From Pseudomonas massiliensis (lineage in GTDB: Bacteria; Pseudomonadota; Gammaproteobacteria; Pseudomonadales; Pseudomonadaceae): a DNA stretch of 64,000 nt. The stretch spans positions 1,364,001 to 1,428,000 of the forward strand of contig NZ_CCYK01000007.1 in NCBI RefSeq assembly GCF_000826105.1, written 5' to 3'. Positions 25,218 through 34,213 of the stretch are shown here, in pieces; position 1 is the first letter of the stretch; every line of letters begins with the position of its first letter. A model generated the notes under the pieces. That model saw nothing but the letters and a program-made list of their open reading frames with translations. It did not search any database and was not told the origin of the DNA. The position numbers were made by a program, and so were the translations under genes.

Positions 25218-27083
25218 ATGACTACCTTGCAAGCATCCGCCCCCCTGAGCCCTGTCGCCCACCTGGCCGGTAGTGAATCCACGCTGCGGTCCCTGCGCTT
25301 CCTGCGCAAGGAAATCCTGGGCGCGGCCGGTGCCATCGATCTAGAGCAACTGGCGCCGACCTTCAGGGCCAGCGCTGCCAACCTGCTGGGCTACCTCGCC
25401 TTGCGGCGGCATGACATTCGCCTGCTCCAGGCCAGCCTGAGCGAGCTGGGCCTGGCTTCCCTCGGGCATTGCGAAAGCGATGTGCTGCGCGCGGTAGACC
25501 AACTCATCAGCGTGCTCGAGGCACTCTCCGGTCGCGGCTCGCCAGAGGCCGCCGGCCCAGTGCAAACACCCTGGGGAGACATGGAAGGGCGACTGGTAGC
25601 GCACCTGGAAAGTCTGTTCGGCCTGCCGCCACGCGGCGATCATGGGCATATCATGGTGACCATGCCCAGCGAAGCGGCTGACGATGCAGGGCTGGTCGAG
25701 GGCCTACTGGCGGCGGGCATGACCTGCCAGCGCATCAATTGCGCCCATGACGGTCCGCAGCAGTGGCAGCGGATGATCGAGCATCTGCGTCTGGCCAGCC
25801 GCAAGCTCGGCAAGCCGTGCCAGGTCGCCATGGATCTTCCGGGCCCGAAACTGCGCACGGGCCCGATCGGAGCAGGCAGCGCGGCCTTCAAGGTCAAGCC
25901 CAAGCGGGGAGAGACAGGCGCGGTGCTGATGCCTGCCCGCTTGTACCTGAGCGCGCAGGCGGAGCCCCAAGGGCCGGCTGTGCAAGTGTCCGATGCGCTC
26001 CTGGCGGAACTGCGGGCCGGGGATACGCTGGGCTTTCGTGACGCCCGGGGCGCCAAGAGGGCGTTGCAGGTGATCGAGCGTGACGAGCAGGGCTGCTGGG
26101 CGGAACTCGTAAAGACGGCCTACCTCACGGCCGGGTTGCGCCTGAAACTCAAGCGCGGCAGTGCCCGGATCAAGGGCAGCATCCTTGCGGTACCGGCAAG
26201 CGTCGAGCGGATCAAGCTCGAAGAGGGCGATACCCTGGTACTGACGCGTGCCCTCGAGCCTGGCGTGCCTGTACGCAAGAGCGAAGCGGGCAAGCGACCC
26301 AGTGCTGCCCGTATCGGCTGCAGCCTGGCGGCGGCTTTCGAGCGCGTGCGGCCAGGTGAGCCGGTGTGGTTCGACGACGGCAAGATCGGCGGCGAGGTGC
26401 TCGCGGTCACCCCTGCCAGCATCCAGGTGCGGATCACCCATGCCCCCGGTGGTGCCAAGCTCAGGGCCGACAAAGGCATCAACTTCCCGGACACGGACCT
26501 GGGGCTCGATGCCCTGGGCGAAGAGGATCTCCAGGCTCTGGCCTTCGCTGTGGAACATGCGGATATCGTTCAGCTGTCATTCGCCAACCGGGCCGCGGAC
26601 GTGCGTGCGCTGTACCAACGTATCGAGGATCTGGGCGGCCAGCGCTTGGGCGTCGTATTGAAAATCGAAACGCGCCAAGGCTTCGAGCACCTTCCTGAAT
26701 TGTTATTGGCCGGCATGCGCGGCCCTCGCTTCGGCGTGATGATCGCGCGCGGCGACCTGGCGGTGGAAGCAGGTTTCGAACGCACCGCTGAATTGCAGGA
26801 AGAAATCCTTTGCCTGTGCGAGGCGGCCCATGTACCAGTGATCTGGGCTACCCAGGTGCTGGAAACCCAGGCGAAAAACGGGGCGCCCACCCGGGCCGAG
26901 ATCACCGATGCCGCCATGAGTGCCCGCGCCGAATGCGTGATGCTGAACAAAGGGCCCTACATCCTCAGGGCCCTGGCCACCTTGCAGGATTTGCTCGGGC
27001 GCATGCGGACCCATCACAGCAAGAAACGCGACCTGATGCGGCGTTTGAAGGTAGCCGATCTGTTAGGCGCCGAGGCGCCGTAG
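25218..27083 (+). CDS. Pyruvate kinase-like protein with N-terminal extension and no C-terminal regulatory domain
   Basis: 621 residues, start ATG preceded by GGAG. Residues 1-140 are a helical extension absent from normal pyruvate kinase. The TIM-barrel core begins near 143 (HIMVTMPSEAAD), with CQRINCAHD, AMDLPGPKLRTG, FDDGKIGGEV, the active-site signature VVLKIETRQGFEHL (Lys and Glu present), MIARGDLAVE, and IWATQVLE..TRAEITDAAM. A long insertion of about 120 residues sits in the B-domain region. The protein ends near residue 605 of the core, so the usual allosteric C-domain is missing. Catalytic residues look intact, so phosphotransfer on pyruvate or a relative is possible. Confidence 0.82.
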   Translation: MTTLQASAPLSPVAHLAGSESTLRSLRFLRKEILGAAGAIDLEQLAPTFRASAANLLGYLALRRHDIRLLQASLSELGLASLGHCESDVLRAVDQLISVLEALSGRGSPEAAGPVQTPWGDMEGRLVAHLESLFGLPPRGDHGHIMVTMPSEAADDAGLVEGLLAAGMTCQRINCAHDGPQQWQRMIEHLRLASRKLGKPCQVAMDLPGPKLRTGPIGAGSAAFKVKPKRGETGAVLMPARLYLSAQAEPQGPAVQVSDALLAELRAGDTLGFRDARGAKRALQVIERDEQGCWAELVKTAYLTAGLRLKLKRGSARIKGSILAVPASVERIKLEEGDTLVLTRALEPGVPVRKSEAGKRPSAARIGCSLAAAFERVRPGEPVWFDDGKIGGEVLAVTPASIQVRITHAPGGAKLRADKGINFPDTDLGLDALGEEDLQALAFAVEHADIVQLSFANRAADVRALYQRIEDLGGQRLGVVLKIETRQGFEHLPELLLAGMRGPRFGVMIARGDLAVEAGFERTAELQEEILCLCEAAHVPVIWATQVLETQAKNGAPTRAEITDAAMSARAECVMLNKGPYILRALATLQDLLGRMRTHHSKKRDLMRRLKVADLLGAEAP

Positions 27084-27174
27084 AGTTTCTGGAACCCGCG
27101 TGCTAGAGCGATTTCATTTGACCTCGATCCTTCCTGCGCTATCCTGCGCGCACTTTTTTGGGAGGAATTGGACG

Positions 27175-27366
27175 ATGGACGTCAGTATTGAAACCAACGC
27201 CGACACCGGCGGCGTCACCGTGTGGCTGAATCAGCAGGCTATCGCGTTCCCGTCGCTGGATGCGGCTCAGGCCTATGTGGCCACCCTTCAGGCCCGCATC
27301 GAAGCCGCGCGTCACAGTTTCGTCCAGCGCGAAAGGCGGCCGTCCCTTGCCGTCGAGGCCGAGTGA
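27175..27366 (+). CDS. Small conserved hypothetical protein
   Basis: 63 residues. The ATG at 27175 is preceded by GGAGG with nine bases between; the longer frame upstream lacks a site. The sequence runs from an acidic N-terminus (MDVSIETNADTGGVTVW) to an amphipathic helix (LDAAQAYVATLQARIEAAR) and a basic tail. I do not recognise a family. It is convergent with the CHAD gene, 15 bases away. Confidence 0.65.
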   Translation: MDVSIETNADTGGVTVWLNQQAIAFPSLDAAQAYVATLQARIEAARHSFVQRERRPSLAVEAE

Positions 27367-27381
27367 TCCGCGCGCATCCTC

Positions 27382-28152
27382 TTAGCCTGCCGGGTCGGGC
27401 AGAAACGCCTTGAGCTCACCCAAGGCGACTTCAGCCTGGGCCAGTTCCGCAGCGGAAGCCTGCTCCCAGAGCGGGCGCAGGGGTTGCAGATCGGGTTCGC
27501 TTTCCCCTTTCAGGCACCACTGATGGTGATCGTGCCAGGAGCCCAGTGCCCCCTGCACCGCCTTGAGCGCCTTGGCGCCCTTGGCCGAGAGTGGAGACAA
27601 TCGAGGGAAGGCTTCGGTCAGGTAGCGGGTGCGCTTGACCAGGATGCGCAGTTGATGGCGGTCGAACGTCGGATCTTCCACGGCCTGCCGGAGCCTGGCC
27701 AGGTGCTTGTCCAGGGACTTGACCACAGTACGAGTCAGTGCCTTGGGGTCGTCTCCCAGCGGGCTGGCGCGAAAGCGCTCCGGCCATTGGTCAAGGGCGC
27801 TGAAGAGCGCGTCCAGGGTAGGGGAGGCGGCGATGCGGGGATATTCCGCTTCCAGCCTGCCCAGCCGATGCGCGGCGGCTTCGTCCAAGCCACGGTCGTT
27901 CAGTTCACCGGCCATTACTTCCAGGTCCCGCGAGGGAGTTGTCAGCCGCCCCACCTCGGCGGCGGCCTCGCGCAGGGGCGCCATTTCCGTTAGTTTGCGC
28001 ACGGGTACCAGCAGGCTGCGCAGGCGGCGCACCGCAATGCGCAGGTCATGCAAGGCGTCGGCGTCCGAACCTTCCCGCAGTCGCGCGCGCGCGCCCCATA
28101 GCGTCACCTGCAGGCGCAGGATGGTTGCCACGTAGTCATCGGTAAATGCCAT
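27382..28152 (-). CDS. CHAD domain protein (polyphosphate-associated)
   Basis: 256 residues from the ATG at 28152. The frame continues upstream but with no ribosome-binding site. The CHAD pattern is present: VHDLRIAVRRLRSLL-type helix (here ALHDLRIAVRRLRSLLVP) near 38-55, LEVMAGELND, and HQLRILVKRTRYLTEAFP with conserved His and basic residues. CHAD domains are helical, rich in conserved histidine/lysine/arginine, and bind inorganic polyphosphate. It follows the 28525-28256 gene by 103 bases on the same strand, and a Pho-box-like site lies before that pair, which fits a phosphate-related role. Confidence 0.85.
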   Translation of the reverse strand: MAFTDDYVATILRLQVTLWGARARLREGSDADALHDLRIAVRRLRSLLVPVRKLTEMAPLREAAAEVGRLTTPSRDLEVMAGELNDRGLDEAAAHRLGRLEAEYPRIAASPTLDALFSALDQWPERFRASPLGDDPKALTRTVVKSLDKHLARLRQAVEDPTFDRHQLRILVKRTRYLTEAFPRLSPLSAKGAKALKAVQGALGSWHDHHQWCLKGESEPDLQPLRPLWEQASAAELAQAEVALGELKAFLPDPAG

Positions 28153-28255
28153 CGAATGCCCTCCAAACGGAACGTTGTCGAAGTAATGACCACGCTGTGA
28201 GGCAGGTGTGCCGACGAAACGGCGAGTGGCGATAGCAATACCTTTTAGGTAAGGA

Positions 28256-28525
28256 TCAGGCCGCGCTACGGTCCGATGCCCGTGCCGGCTGGATACTGTC
28301 CAGGTACTGAGCTTTGAGCGAGGCGGCAATCTGCCCCAGGAGAGGATCCTCGTGGAAATCGGCCAGCAGCTCTTGGGTCAGCCGTTCCACCTGGGCACGG
28401 GCGGCGGTGACGCTGGCGGGGAGGGCGGGGTCGTAGCGCAGGTGTTGCATGGCCACGTCCAGGTGTTGCAAGGCGGGTTGTGCGCGCTCGATGCGGGCGC
28501 GGCGCTCGGCCAGGGATGTATCCAT
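28256..28525 (-). CDS. Hypothetical helical protein ahead of the CHAD gene
   Basis: 89 residues from the ATG at 28525, with GGAGGT upstream; a GTG two codons earlier is too close to that site. The protein is predicted to be all helical (SLAERRARIERAQPALQHLD, VTAARAQVERLTQELLADF) with no signal or transmembrane segment. No family recognised. It is the first gene after the Pho-box-like element at 28611-28628 and is probably co-transcribed with the CHAD gene. Confidence 0.65.
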   Translation of the reverse strand: MDTSLAERRARIERAQPALQHLDVAMQHLRYDPALPASVTAARAQVERLTQELLADFHEDPLLGQIAASLKAQYLDSIQPARASDRSAA

Positions 28526-28610
28526 TTCCACCTCCGTGTGCGGGTTCGTCAGGCGCCCAGAGCGATGCGGCAGTGCGCTAGGGCAAGCGTGACGATTTTG
28601 CTTCGGAAAT

Positions 28611-28628
28611 ATGTCATTTGTATGACAA
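28611..28628 (-). promoter_or_regulatory. Pho-box-like site before the small gene/CHAD unit
   Basis: On the minus strand the sequence reads TTGTCAT-ACAA-ATGACAT. Compared with the PhoB consensus CTGTCAT-N4-CTGTCAT it matches 11 of 14 positions with exact spacing. It lies 86 bases before the ATG at 28525. It is also a palindrome (TGTCAT-N4-ATGACA), so another dimeric regulator cannot be excluded. Confidence 0.5.
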
Positions 28629-28700
28629 TGTTTGGGCCGATGCCAGCGTCTGCCAGCGCTCCATCAGCAGCGCCGCAGACCCTGGCTGGTCGTCAGTCAG

Positions 28701-30386
28701 TCAATGGAGCCGCACGATACGACCGGCACTGTCCGTCTGCCCTACGGACTGGTTCAGTTCGGCACTGGTACGCAGGTAACCGACCAGGGCATCCACGTCG
28801 ACCAGGCCCGTGTCCTGCCGGGCGGAGCCAGCCTTGAACAGAGTGAAACCATCACCGCCTTCGGCCAGGAAAGCATTGGCCACCACCCGATAGATACCGC
28901 TTGGACTGACCGGCTTGCCGTCCAGGCGCAGGCTTTGCGGGACTACCCGCTGGCCGAGCGGGCGGGCTGCATCCCACTGGTAGGTAAAGCCCGAGGACAC
29001 CTGCAACGGGTTGAAACCCTTGCCTTGCCATTGCTGGTTGAGCAGGGCAACGAGCTGCTCACCGGTGAAGTCCGCCAGCACGAGGGTATTGCCAAAGGGT
29101 TGCACGCTGGCGGCTTGCGCGAAGCTTAGCGACCCGCCGGGACTCTGGGACAACTCCGCGCGGATGCCACCCAGGTTCATGAAGGCGAGCTGAGCGCCCC
29201 AGGGCCGCGTTTGTTCAAGCTGGGCATCACTGACCAGGTCCCCCATGGGCGACTCGCCGTTGGCCTCGACGCGGCTGCTGACCAAGGACACCGCGATACG
29301 CCCGGCGGGCGCTTTCAAGACCTTGTCGCTGCGTGCTTCCACTTCCTGTTGCAGCGCGGCCAACGCAGGGTTCGGCGCATAGCGCTGCGGGTCGACCGGC
29401 AGGTTAGCCGCCGTGATGGCGGTCACTCGATGCGCCCTGGGGTCGATGGTCAGGGTCAGGCGCGTCAGCAGATGGCCATAGGAGCCTCCCTGGGTTACCA
29501 GCAAATGGCCCACCTTGCACAGGTAGCCCTGATGAGAGTGCGCGCTCAGTAGCGCGTTGACCGCCGGGTCGAGTCGTTGCGCCACCTCGACGATCGGCCC
29601 CTTGAGCTGTGAGCAATCGGCCTGGTCGAAGGGCTCCGGGGTTCCCCCGCCCTGATGAACCACGGCGATTATGGCATCGACGCCTTGTGCCTTGAGCTCA
29701 GGAACCAGGCGGTTGATGGCCTCGGCTTCATCCGTGGCGCGCAGCCCCTTCATGCCCGCGGCGCTGACAACGTCCGATACACCCTTGAGCACCGCGCCCA
29801 CGAAGGCGACTTTCACTCCATGACTTTCCTCGACACGGTAGGCTGGTAGCAAGGGCTTGCCTGTATCGGTATCGATCAGGTTGGCGGCCAGGTAGGGAAA
29901 GCCGCTGCCTGGGTAATCCTTTCGGAAACTGCAGGCCTTGCGCGGCCGGGGAGATTGGCAGCCACCGTTGACCTGGCGTAGAAGCTCGACCTTGCCTGCG
30001 TCCAGTTCGTGATTGCCGAGGCTGCTCAACCGCAAGCCCATCGCATGCAAGGCCAGCAGCGTAGGCTCGTCGGCCCACATGGAGGAAATGGCCGGGCTGC
30101 CACCGATCAGATCGCCATTGCCGATGAACAATAGTTGCGGGTCCTGCCTGCGCAGCTGGTCGAGCATGCCACCCAGGGTAGCGATGCCACCCAGGTTCAG
30201 GGTGCGCTGATTCCCCTGCGGGTCGCTGACTCGCCAGGGATTGGCCTGCAGGTACCCGTGCAGGTCATTGATGGCGACGATATTCACTTGTACAGGCACC
30301 GGTGGTTCGCTTGGTGTCCGACTGCAGCCGACGGCGAGCAAGGACAGCAACAAGCCCGCCAGGCGGGGATAAAGCATCTTCATCAT
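28701..30386 (-). CDS. 5'-nucleotidase / UshA-like metallophosphatase lipoprotein
   Basis: 561 residues. The N-terminal lipobox LLAVGC (Cys near 21) indicates a membrane-anchored periplasmic protein. The metallophosphoesterase domain has INDLHGYL, FIGNGDLIGG, SSLGNHELDAG, and LSAHSHQGYL, giving the two-metal site. The C-terminal substrate domain of the 5'-nucleotidase family follows, with MGDLVSDAQLEQT, AFMNLGGIRAEL and VVANAFLAEGGDGF. It would release phosphate from nucleotides outside the cytoplasm. It lies downstream of exbB on the same strand behind a strong hairpin, in the phosphate-related island. Confidence 0.9.
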   Translation of the reverse strand: MMKMLYPRLAGLLLSLLAVGCSRTPSEPPVPVQVNIVAINDLHGYLQANPWRVSDPQGNQRTLNLGGIATLGGMLDQLRRQDPQLLFIGNGDLIGGSPAISSMWADEPTLLALHAMGLRLSSLGNHELDAGKVELLRQVNGGCQSPRPRKACSFRKDYPGSGFPYLAANLIDTDTGKPLLPAYRVEESHGVKVAFVGAVLKGVSDVVSAAGMKGLRATDEAEAINRLVPELKAQGVDAIIAVVHQGGGTPEPFDQADCSQLKGPIVEVAQRLDPAVNALLSAHSHQGYLCKVGHLLVTQGGSYGHLLTRLTLTIDPRAHRVTAITAANLPVDPQRYAPNPALAALQQEVEARSDKVLKAPAGRIAVSLVSSRVEANGESPMGDLVSDAQLEQTRPWGAQLAFMNLGGIRAELSQSPGGSLSFAQAASVQPFGNTLVLADFTGEQLVALLNQQWQGKGFNPLQVSSGFTYQWDAARPLGQRVVPQSLRLDGKPVSPSGIYRVVANAFLAEGGDGFTLFKAGSARQDTGLVDVDALVGYLRTSAELNQSVGQTDSAGRIVRLH

Positions 30387-30430
30387 GAAAAGGCCGCGGT
30401 TTGTTCAGGGGAGGGTACGAAGCGTAGCCA

Positions 30431-30455
30431 AGGCGCCCCTCGAGCAGGGGCGCCT
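30431..30455. terminator. Strong hairpin between exbB and the nucleotidase gene
   Basis: AGGCGCCCCT-CGAGC-AGGGGCGCCT is a perfect 10-bp stem with five-base loop, four bases past the exbB stop. There is no T-run, so it may attenuate rather than fully stop transcription into the nucleotidase gene, or stabilise the 3' end of the exbB mRNA. Confidence 0.55.
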
Positions 30456-30459
30456 ACTC

Positions 30460-31104
30460 TCAGGCGGTACGGTACTGGGCGCCTTGTAGCGGGCGTTGCG
30501 CCGGTTGATCGTCGACACCCCCCATGGCGGCCCGGATCAGTAGCATCTTGAGTTGATCATTGATGCGGGCCAGGCGGTCCTGGAACAGGTTGTGAAAGAC
30601 CACGCAGAACAGAGCGATGGCAATACCGAGACCCGTCGCATACAGGGCCGTACCGATACCCGCGCTTATCTGGCCCGGGTCAGACACGCCGGCGCTGGCC
30701 AATGCCTTGAAGGTATCGATGATGCCGAGAATGGTACCGAGCAGTCCAAGCAGGGGCGCGGCTGTCACGATGGTTTCGATGATCCAGAGGCTTCTGGCCA
30801 GCGGCGCCCGTGAGCTCAGGTACTGGGTTTCGATCACATCGTCCAGATCCTTGCTGGTACCGCCGGCGCTTTTCTGCCGCAATACTTCTTCCACCATGGT
30901 CAGCGGCAGGCTGGGTCGGCCGCGCTGCCCAGGGCTCAGGCCAGCATCGTCATTGCCCGCCGGGCCCAGTTGCTCATAGAGCTGACGCGCCTGGCGCTTC
31001 ACATAGGCGAAGTAGAGCCCGCGTTCGACAATGATGAACAGCGCGATGGCGACGGCGCCGTACATCACGTAGAACGTTACATCATGGAGCAGGTTGGTAT
31101 TCAT
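30460..31104 (-). CDS. exbB: ExbB-type MotA/TolQ/ExbB proton channel protein
   Basis: 214 residues. One transmembrane helix near 10-27 precedes a cytoplasmic stretch, then two helices in the conserved C-terminal half: LWIIETIVTAAPLLGLLGTILGIIDTF and GIGTALYATGLGIAIALFCVVFHN, the MotA_ExbB signature. It forms the proton-driven motor with ExbD that energises TonB. It follows the receptor gene by 20 bases, so the unit order is exbD-tonB-receptor-exbB, with exbB unusually last. Confidence 0.92.
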   Translation of the reverse strand: MNTNLLHDVTFYVMYGAVAIALFIIVERGLYFAYVKRQARQLYEQLGPAGNDDAGLSPGQRGRPSLPLTMVEEVLRQKSAGGTSKDLDDVIETQYLSSRAPLARSLWIIETIVTAAPLLGLLGTILGIIDTFKALASAGVSDPGQISAGIGTALYATGLGIAIALFCVVFHNLFQDRLARINDQLKMLLIRAAMGGVDDQPAQRPLQGAQYRTA

Positions 31105-31124
31105 TCAAGCCTCCAGAGGCAAAA

Positions 31125-33407
31125 CTAGAAATTGGCTTCCAGGGCGACCGTAATGGTGCGCTCGACGCCGACTATGTACGCCGGGTCGCCGTCACGGAAC
31201 CCGTTATAGGTGGCGGAGTTGGTTTTCACCGTATACACGCCGTCCAGGTATTCCTTGTCGAACAGGTTGTCCACGTTCAGGCGCAAGGTGGCGCTTTTGA
31301 ATACGCGCTTGTCCACCGGCAGGTAGATGCCAGCGCCCAGATTGAACACCGTTCGTCCGGGGATGCTTTCGTCGTTGGTGAGGTCACCGTACATCTTGCT
31401 GGTCAGCTTGCCGCCGAAGGTTGCGTAGTAGAGGCCATTGTCCCAGCCAATGTTGGCGGCGAGCATATGCTCGGGCACGTTGGCGAATTGCTTGCCGGAG
31501 GTAGGCAGGGTGACCAGGGTTCCATTGTTGTAGACCTGTAGGTCGTCCTGCTGGCGGGCCCGCGTGTAGGTGTAGGACGTGTAGTAATTGAAGTCGTGGG
31601 GCAGTAGCCCGCTCCATTCCAGTTCCAGGCCGTAGTTGTTGACCGTACCGGCGTTGATGTCGGTAGCGTCGCCGTTGACATCCTTGGAGGAAACCTGGCG
31701 GTTCTTGAAGTGCATGTAGAACAGGCTGGCCGAGAGCGTCATGTCCGGTTCGACGAAGCGCCAACCCAGTTCGTGGTTCCAGCTGATTTCCGGCTTGAGG
31801 TCGATGGCGTCTTCGGAGGCGTCATAGAGCGCATAGTTCTGCGGCACCCGCATGTTCCGCGAAAGGCTGTAGAACAGTTGGTTGCGGTCATCGAGCTGGT
31901 ATTTCAAGCCGGCGTTGGGCAGGAACTTATCGTAGGTCTTGTTCCGCTTCTCCGGCGCCTCGGTGAGGCTGCCGTGGTTGGTGCCTTTACGCTCGACGTT
32001 CAGGAAAGACAGGCCCGCGTTGAGGGTCCAGTCCGATGCCAGGTACCAGGTGTCCTGTGCCCAGACCTTCTGCGCCGGCGTTTCGGTGAAGCGGTTGCGG
32101 CCCTGGACGATGTTGCCGTTGGCGTCTGTCACCTCATCGCTATCAGGCCAGATGCTGTCTGGATTGCCGCTGCTGTCGATGCCGATGAAGGGCTGGGTTT
32201 GCCGCTGCCGCGCATCCTCGTACCAGTAGCCGAACTGCAGGCTATGGTCGCCGAGGTCCCAGTTCAGCTTGGTCGTGACCCCCGGGCGCCAGGTCTGTGT
32301 GCGTGAGGAGCGGTAATACACGCCGCTATTGGCGGTGCCGTCAGCGTTGTAGTCGGCTGCTGAGCCGAGGTTGCTCAGGTCATACACCCCGCTGCTGCTG
32401 GAGCCGCTGTTGAGCGCATAACTGGAGCTGCCCACGCCTCCACCGTTGCCGTAGTAGTAATACGGGATAACGTCCATGGACAGGTTATCGGCCAGCTTGA
32501 AATGCGTGTTCAGTACAGCTGTGAAGGTCTCGAAGGGGTTCTGGGCCAGGCCGTAGTAGCTGGTGATCTTGCCATTGGCATTGCGGGTGGCCACGGCCGG
32601 GTAGGGGTCGTAGTCGCGCCCATACTGGGTGTACTGGGCCTTGGTCAGCTGGCTGTAGCTGTTGTTTTCCTGCTTGTGGTACTTGAGGATGAGGTTGGCG
32701 GTATTGCCGTTCTCGGCTTCGAAGAAGCTGTTCCATTCCACCTTGTCAGCGCGTACCGCGCCATTGCCCCGCCACTTCTGACCTTCCTCGTGGGACGCCG
32801 AAAGCCAGTTGCTCAGCCCGTTGAACTCACCGGTATTGACCCGAGCGAAGGTCTTGTAGGTGGCGTTACTGCCGGCGGTCTGCTTGACGAACACGCCCGC
32901 ATCCTTGGTTGGCCGCAGGGTCACGATACCGATGTTGCCACCGCTGGAACCGATGTGAGGCGCGTCCGCTTCAGACGCGCCCTGGGTGACGAAGATCTGG
33001 TCGATGTTCTCAGGGTCGCCGAGCAGGTTGGAATAAAGCGCGTAGTTGCCGGAGTCGTTGATGGGCATGCCGTCCACGCTCATGCCGACCTGGTCCGAGT
33101 TCATCCCCCGCATGGTGAAGCGAAAGCCCGAGAGGCCCGTGGCATCCTCGCTGGAAATGTTCAGGCCTGGCGTGTACTTGAGCTTGTCGATGGCATTGGC
33201 GGTGGCCGTCTGTTTGTCCAGGGCTTCCTTGGTCACCGTGGAGCGGGATTTGGCGCTGTCCTCTGGCACCATGTAACCGCCGCCCTGGGTAGCCTTGCCT
33301 TCGACCTTGATGGCGCCGATATCGGCGTCCTCGGTATCGGCGGCGAACACCATGCCGTGGGCCAGGCCAGCGGTCACCAGGGCCAGGGTAGTCTTGCTGA
33401 ACTTCAT
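31125..33407 (-). CDS. TonB-dependent outer-membrane receptor
   Basis: 760 residues from the ATG at 33407. A signal peptide ends near AAD at about residue 24. The plug domain has TATANAIDKLKYTPGLNI, FRFTMRGMNSDQVGMSVDGMPIND and IGSSGGNIGI; the barrel ends in the typical aromatic residue (EANF). It imports a bulky or scarce substrate across the outer membrane. No siderophore or corrinoid genes are near; the neighbours are phosphatases and a nuclease, so a phosphorus compound is a reasonable candidate, but the substrate is not readable from the sequence. It has its own tonB and exbBD in the same unit. Confidence 0.92.
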   Translation of the reverse strand: MKFSKTTLALVTAGLAHGMVFAADTEDADIGAIKVEGKATQGGGYMVPEDSAKSRSTVTKEALDKQTATANAIDKLKYTPGLNISSEDATGLSGFRFTMRGMNSDQVGMSVDGMPINDSGNYALYSNLLGDPENIDQIFVTQGASEADAPHIGSSGGNIGIVTLRPTKDAGVFVKQTAGSNATYKTFARVNTGEFNGLSNWLSASHEEGQKWRGNGAVRADKVEWNSFFEAENGNTANLILKYHKQENNSYSQLTKAQYTQYGRDYDPYPAVATRNANGKITSYYGLAQNPFETFTAVLNTHFKLADNLSMDVIPYYYYGNGGGVGSSSYALNSGSSSSGVYDLSNLGSAADYNADGTANSGVYYRSSRTQTWRPGVTTKLNWDLGDHSLQFGYWYEDARQRQTQPFIGIDSSGNPDSIWPDSDEVTDANGNIVQGRNRFTETPAQKVWAQDTWYLASDWTLNAGLSFLNVERKGTNHGSLTEAPEKRNKTYDKFLPNAGLKYQLDDRNQLFYSLSRNMRVPQNYALYDASEDAIDLKPEISWNHELGWRFVEPDMTLSASLFYMHFKNRQVSSKDVNGDATDINAGTVNNYGLELEWSGLLPHDFNYYTSYTYTRARQQDDLQVYNNGTLVTLPTSGKQFANVPEHMLAANIGWDNGLYYATFGGKLTSKMYGDLTNDESIPGRTVFNLGAGIYLPVDKRVFKSATLRLNVDNLFDKEYLDGVYTVKTNSATYNGFRDGDPAYIVGVERTITVALEANF

Positions 33408-33433
33408 CACATGCTTCCTATGCCGTCCGTGCT

Positions 33434-34213
33434 TCATTGCACGCTGTAGTTGAAGGTGGCGGTAAAGCGCTGCTGGTTGCGGCCACCGAAGGCTTGCTCA
33501 GGGAAAGGCTTGACTTGCTTGATGCGCTTGAGGCTCCCGGCCGCCGCCCGATTGAGCAGCATGCTCGAGGCGGGTGTTTCGATGCCTGAATCCAGTACGT
33601 TGCCGGCGCGGTCGACGAGCAGCCACACCACCACGTCGCCCTTCGGGCGCTCCAGGGAGGCCTGGCGGCCGGTGGGGTACTGCTTGAAGCGGTCGATGTC
33701 ACTGCGCAGCCCCTGCATGTAGCTGCCATCCAAGGCGGCGCTGTCGACCCGCGGCGCCACGGGTGCCGGCTTGGCTGGCGCCGGAGAGGGCGCGGGCGTG
33801 GCCTGAGCCGTCTGTACAGTTGGCGCCGGACTGACCGGTGTCGACCTGGCCACCGCCGTGGGCTTGGGCTGGGGCGGCACGGGCTTGGCCGTAGGCTTGG
33901 CCGGCTCGGGCTTGGGTCTGGGCTTGGGTTCTGGCTTGGCTACCGGCTTTGGCGGTGGCGGCAAGGCGGCCTCCGGTTCTTCCTCCACAGGCGGCGGTGG
34001 CGGCTCCGGCGCCACCGGTGGTGGGGGCTCCAGAGGCGCCGGTTCGCTGACGGGCTCGGGCTCGACCAGGGCAAGCTGTACGGCGGATTCGTCGTAGACC
34101 GGTTCGATCTTCAGCGGTGTGGTGCGCAGGACCATCAGGCTCGCAGCCACGGCAATGGCCGCAGGCATGGCGCCCAGCCACTGGCGATTGCGATAGAAAA
34201 GATAAAGGCTCAT
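33434..34213 (-). CDS. tonB: TonB energy transducer
   Basis: 259 residues. A single N-terminal helix (about 14-30) anchors it in the inner membrane. Residues about 50-150 are a very proline/lysine/glutamate-rich spacer (PEPPPPPVEEEPE, KPEPKPRPKPEP) that spans the periplasm. The C-terminal TonB domain contains YPTGRQASLERPKGDVVVWL and SSMLLNRAAAGSLKRIK. Its start overlaps the exbD stop (ATGA). A dedicated TonB beside a receptor suggests specific coupling. Confidence 0.92.
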   Translation of the reverse strand: MSLYLFYRNRQWLGAMPAAIAVAASLMVLRTTPLKIEPVYDESAVQLALVEPEPVSEPAPLEPPPPVAPEPPPPPVEEEPEAALPPPPKPVAKPEPKPRPKPEPAKPTAKPVPPQPKPTAVARSTPVSPAPTVQTAQATPAPSPAPAKPAPVAPRVDSAALDGSYMQGLRSDIDRFKQYPTGRQASLERPKGDVVVWLLVDRAGNVLDSGIETPASSMLLNRAAAGSLKRIKQVKPFPEQAFGGRNQQRFTATFNYSVQ

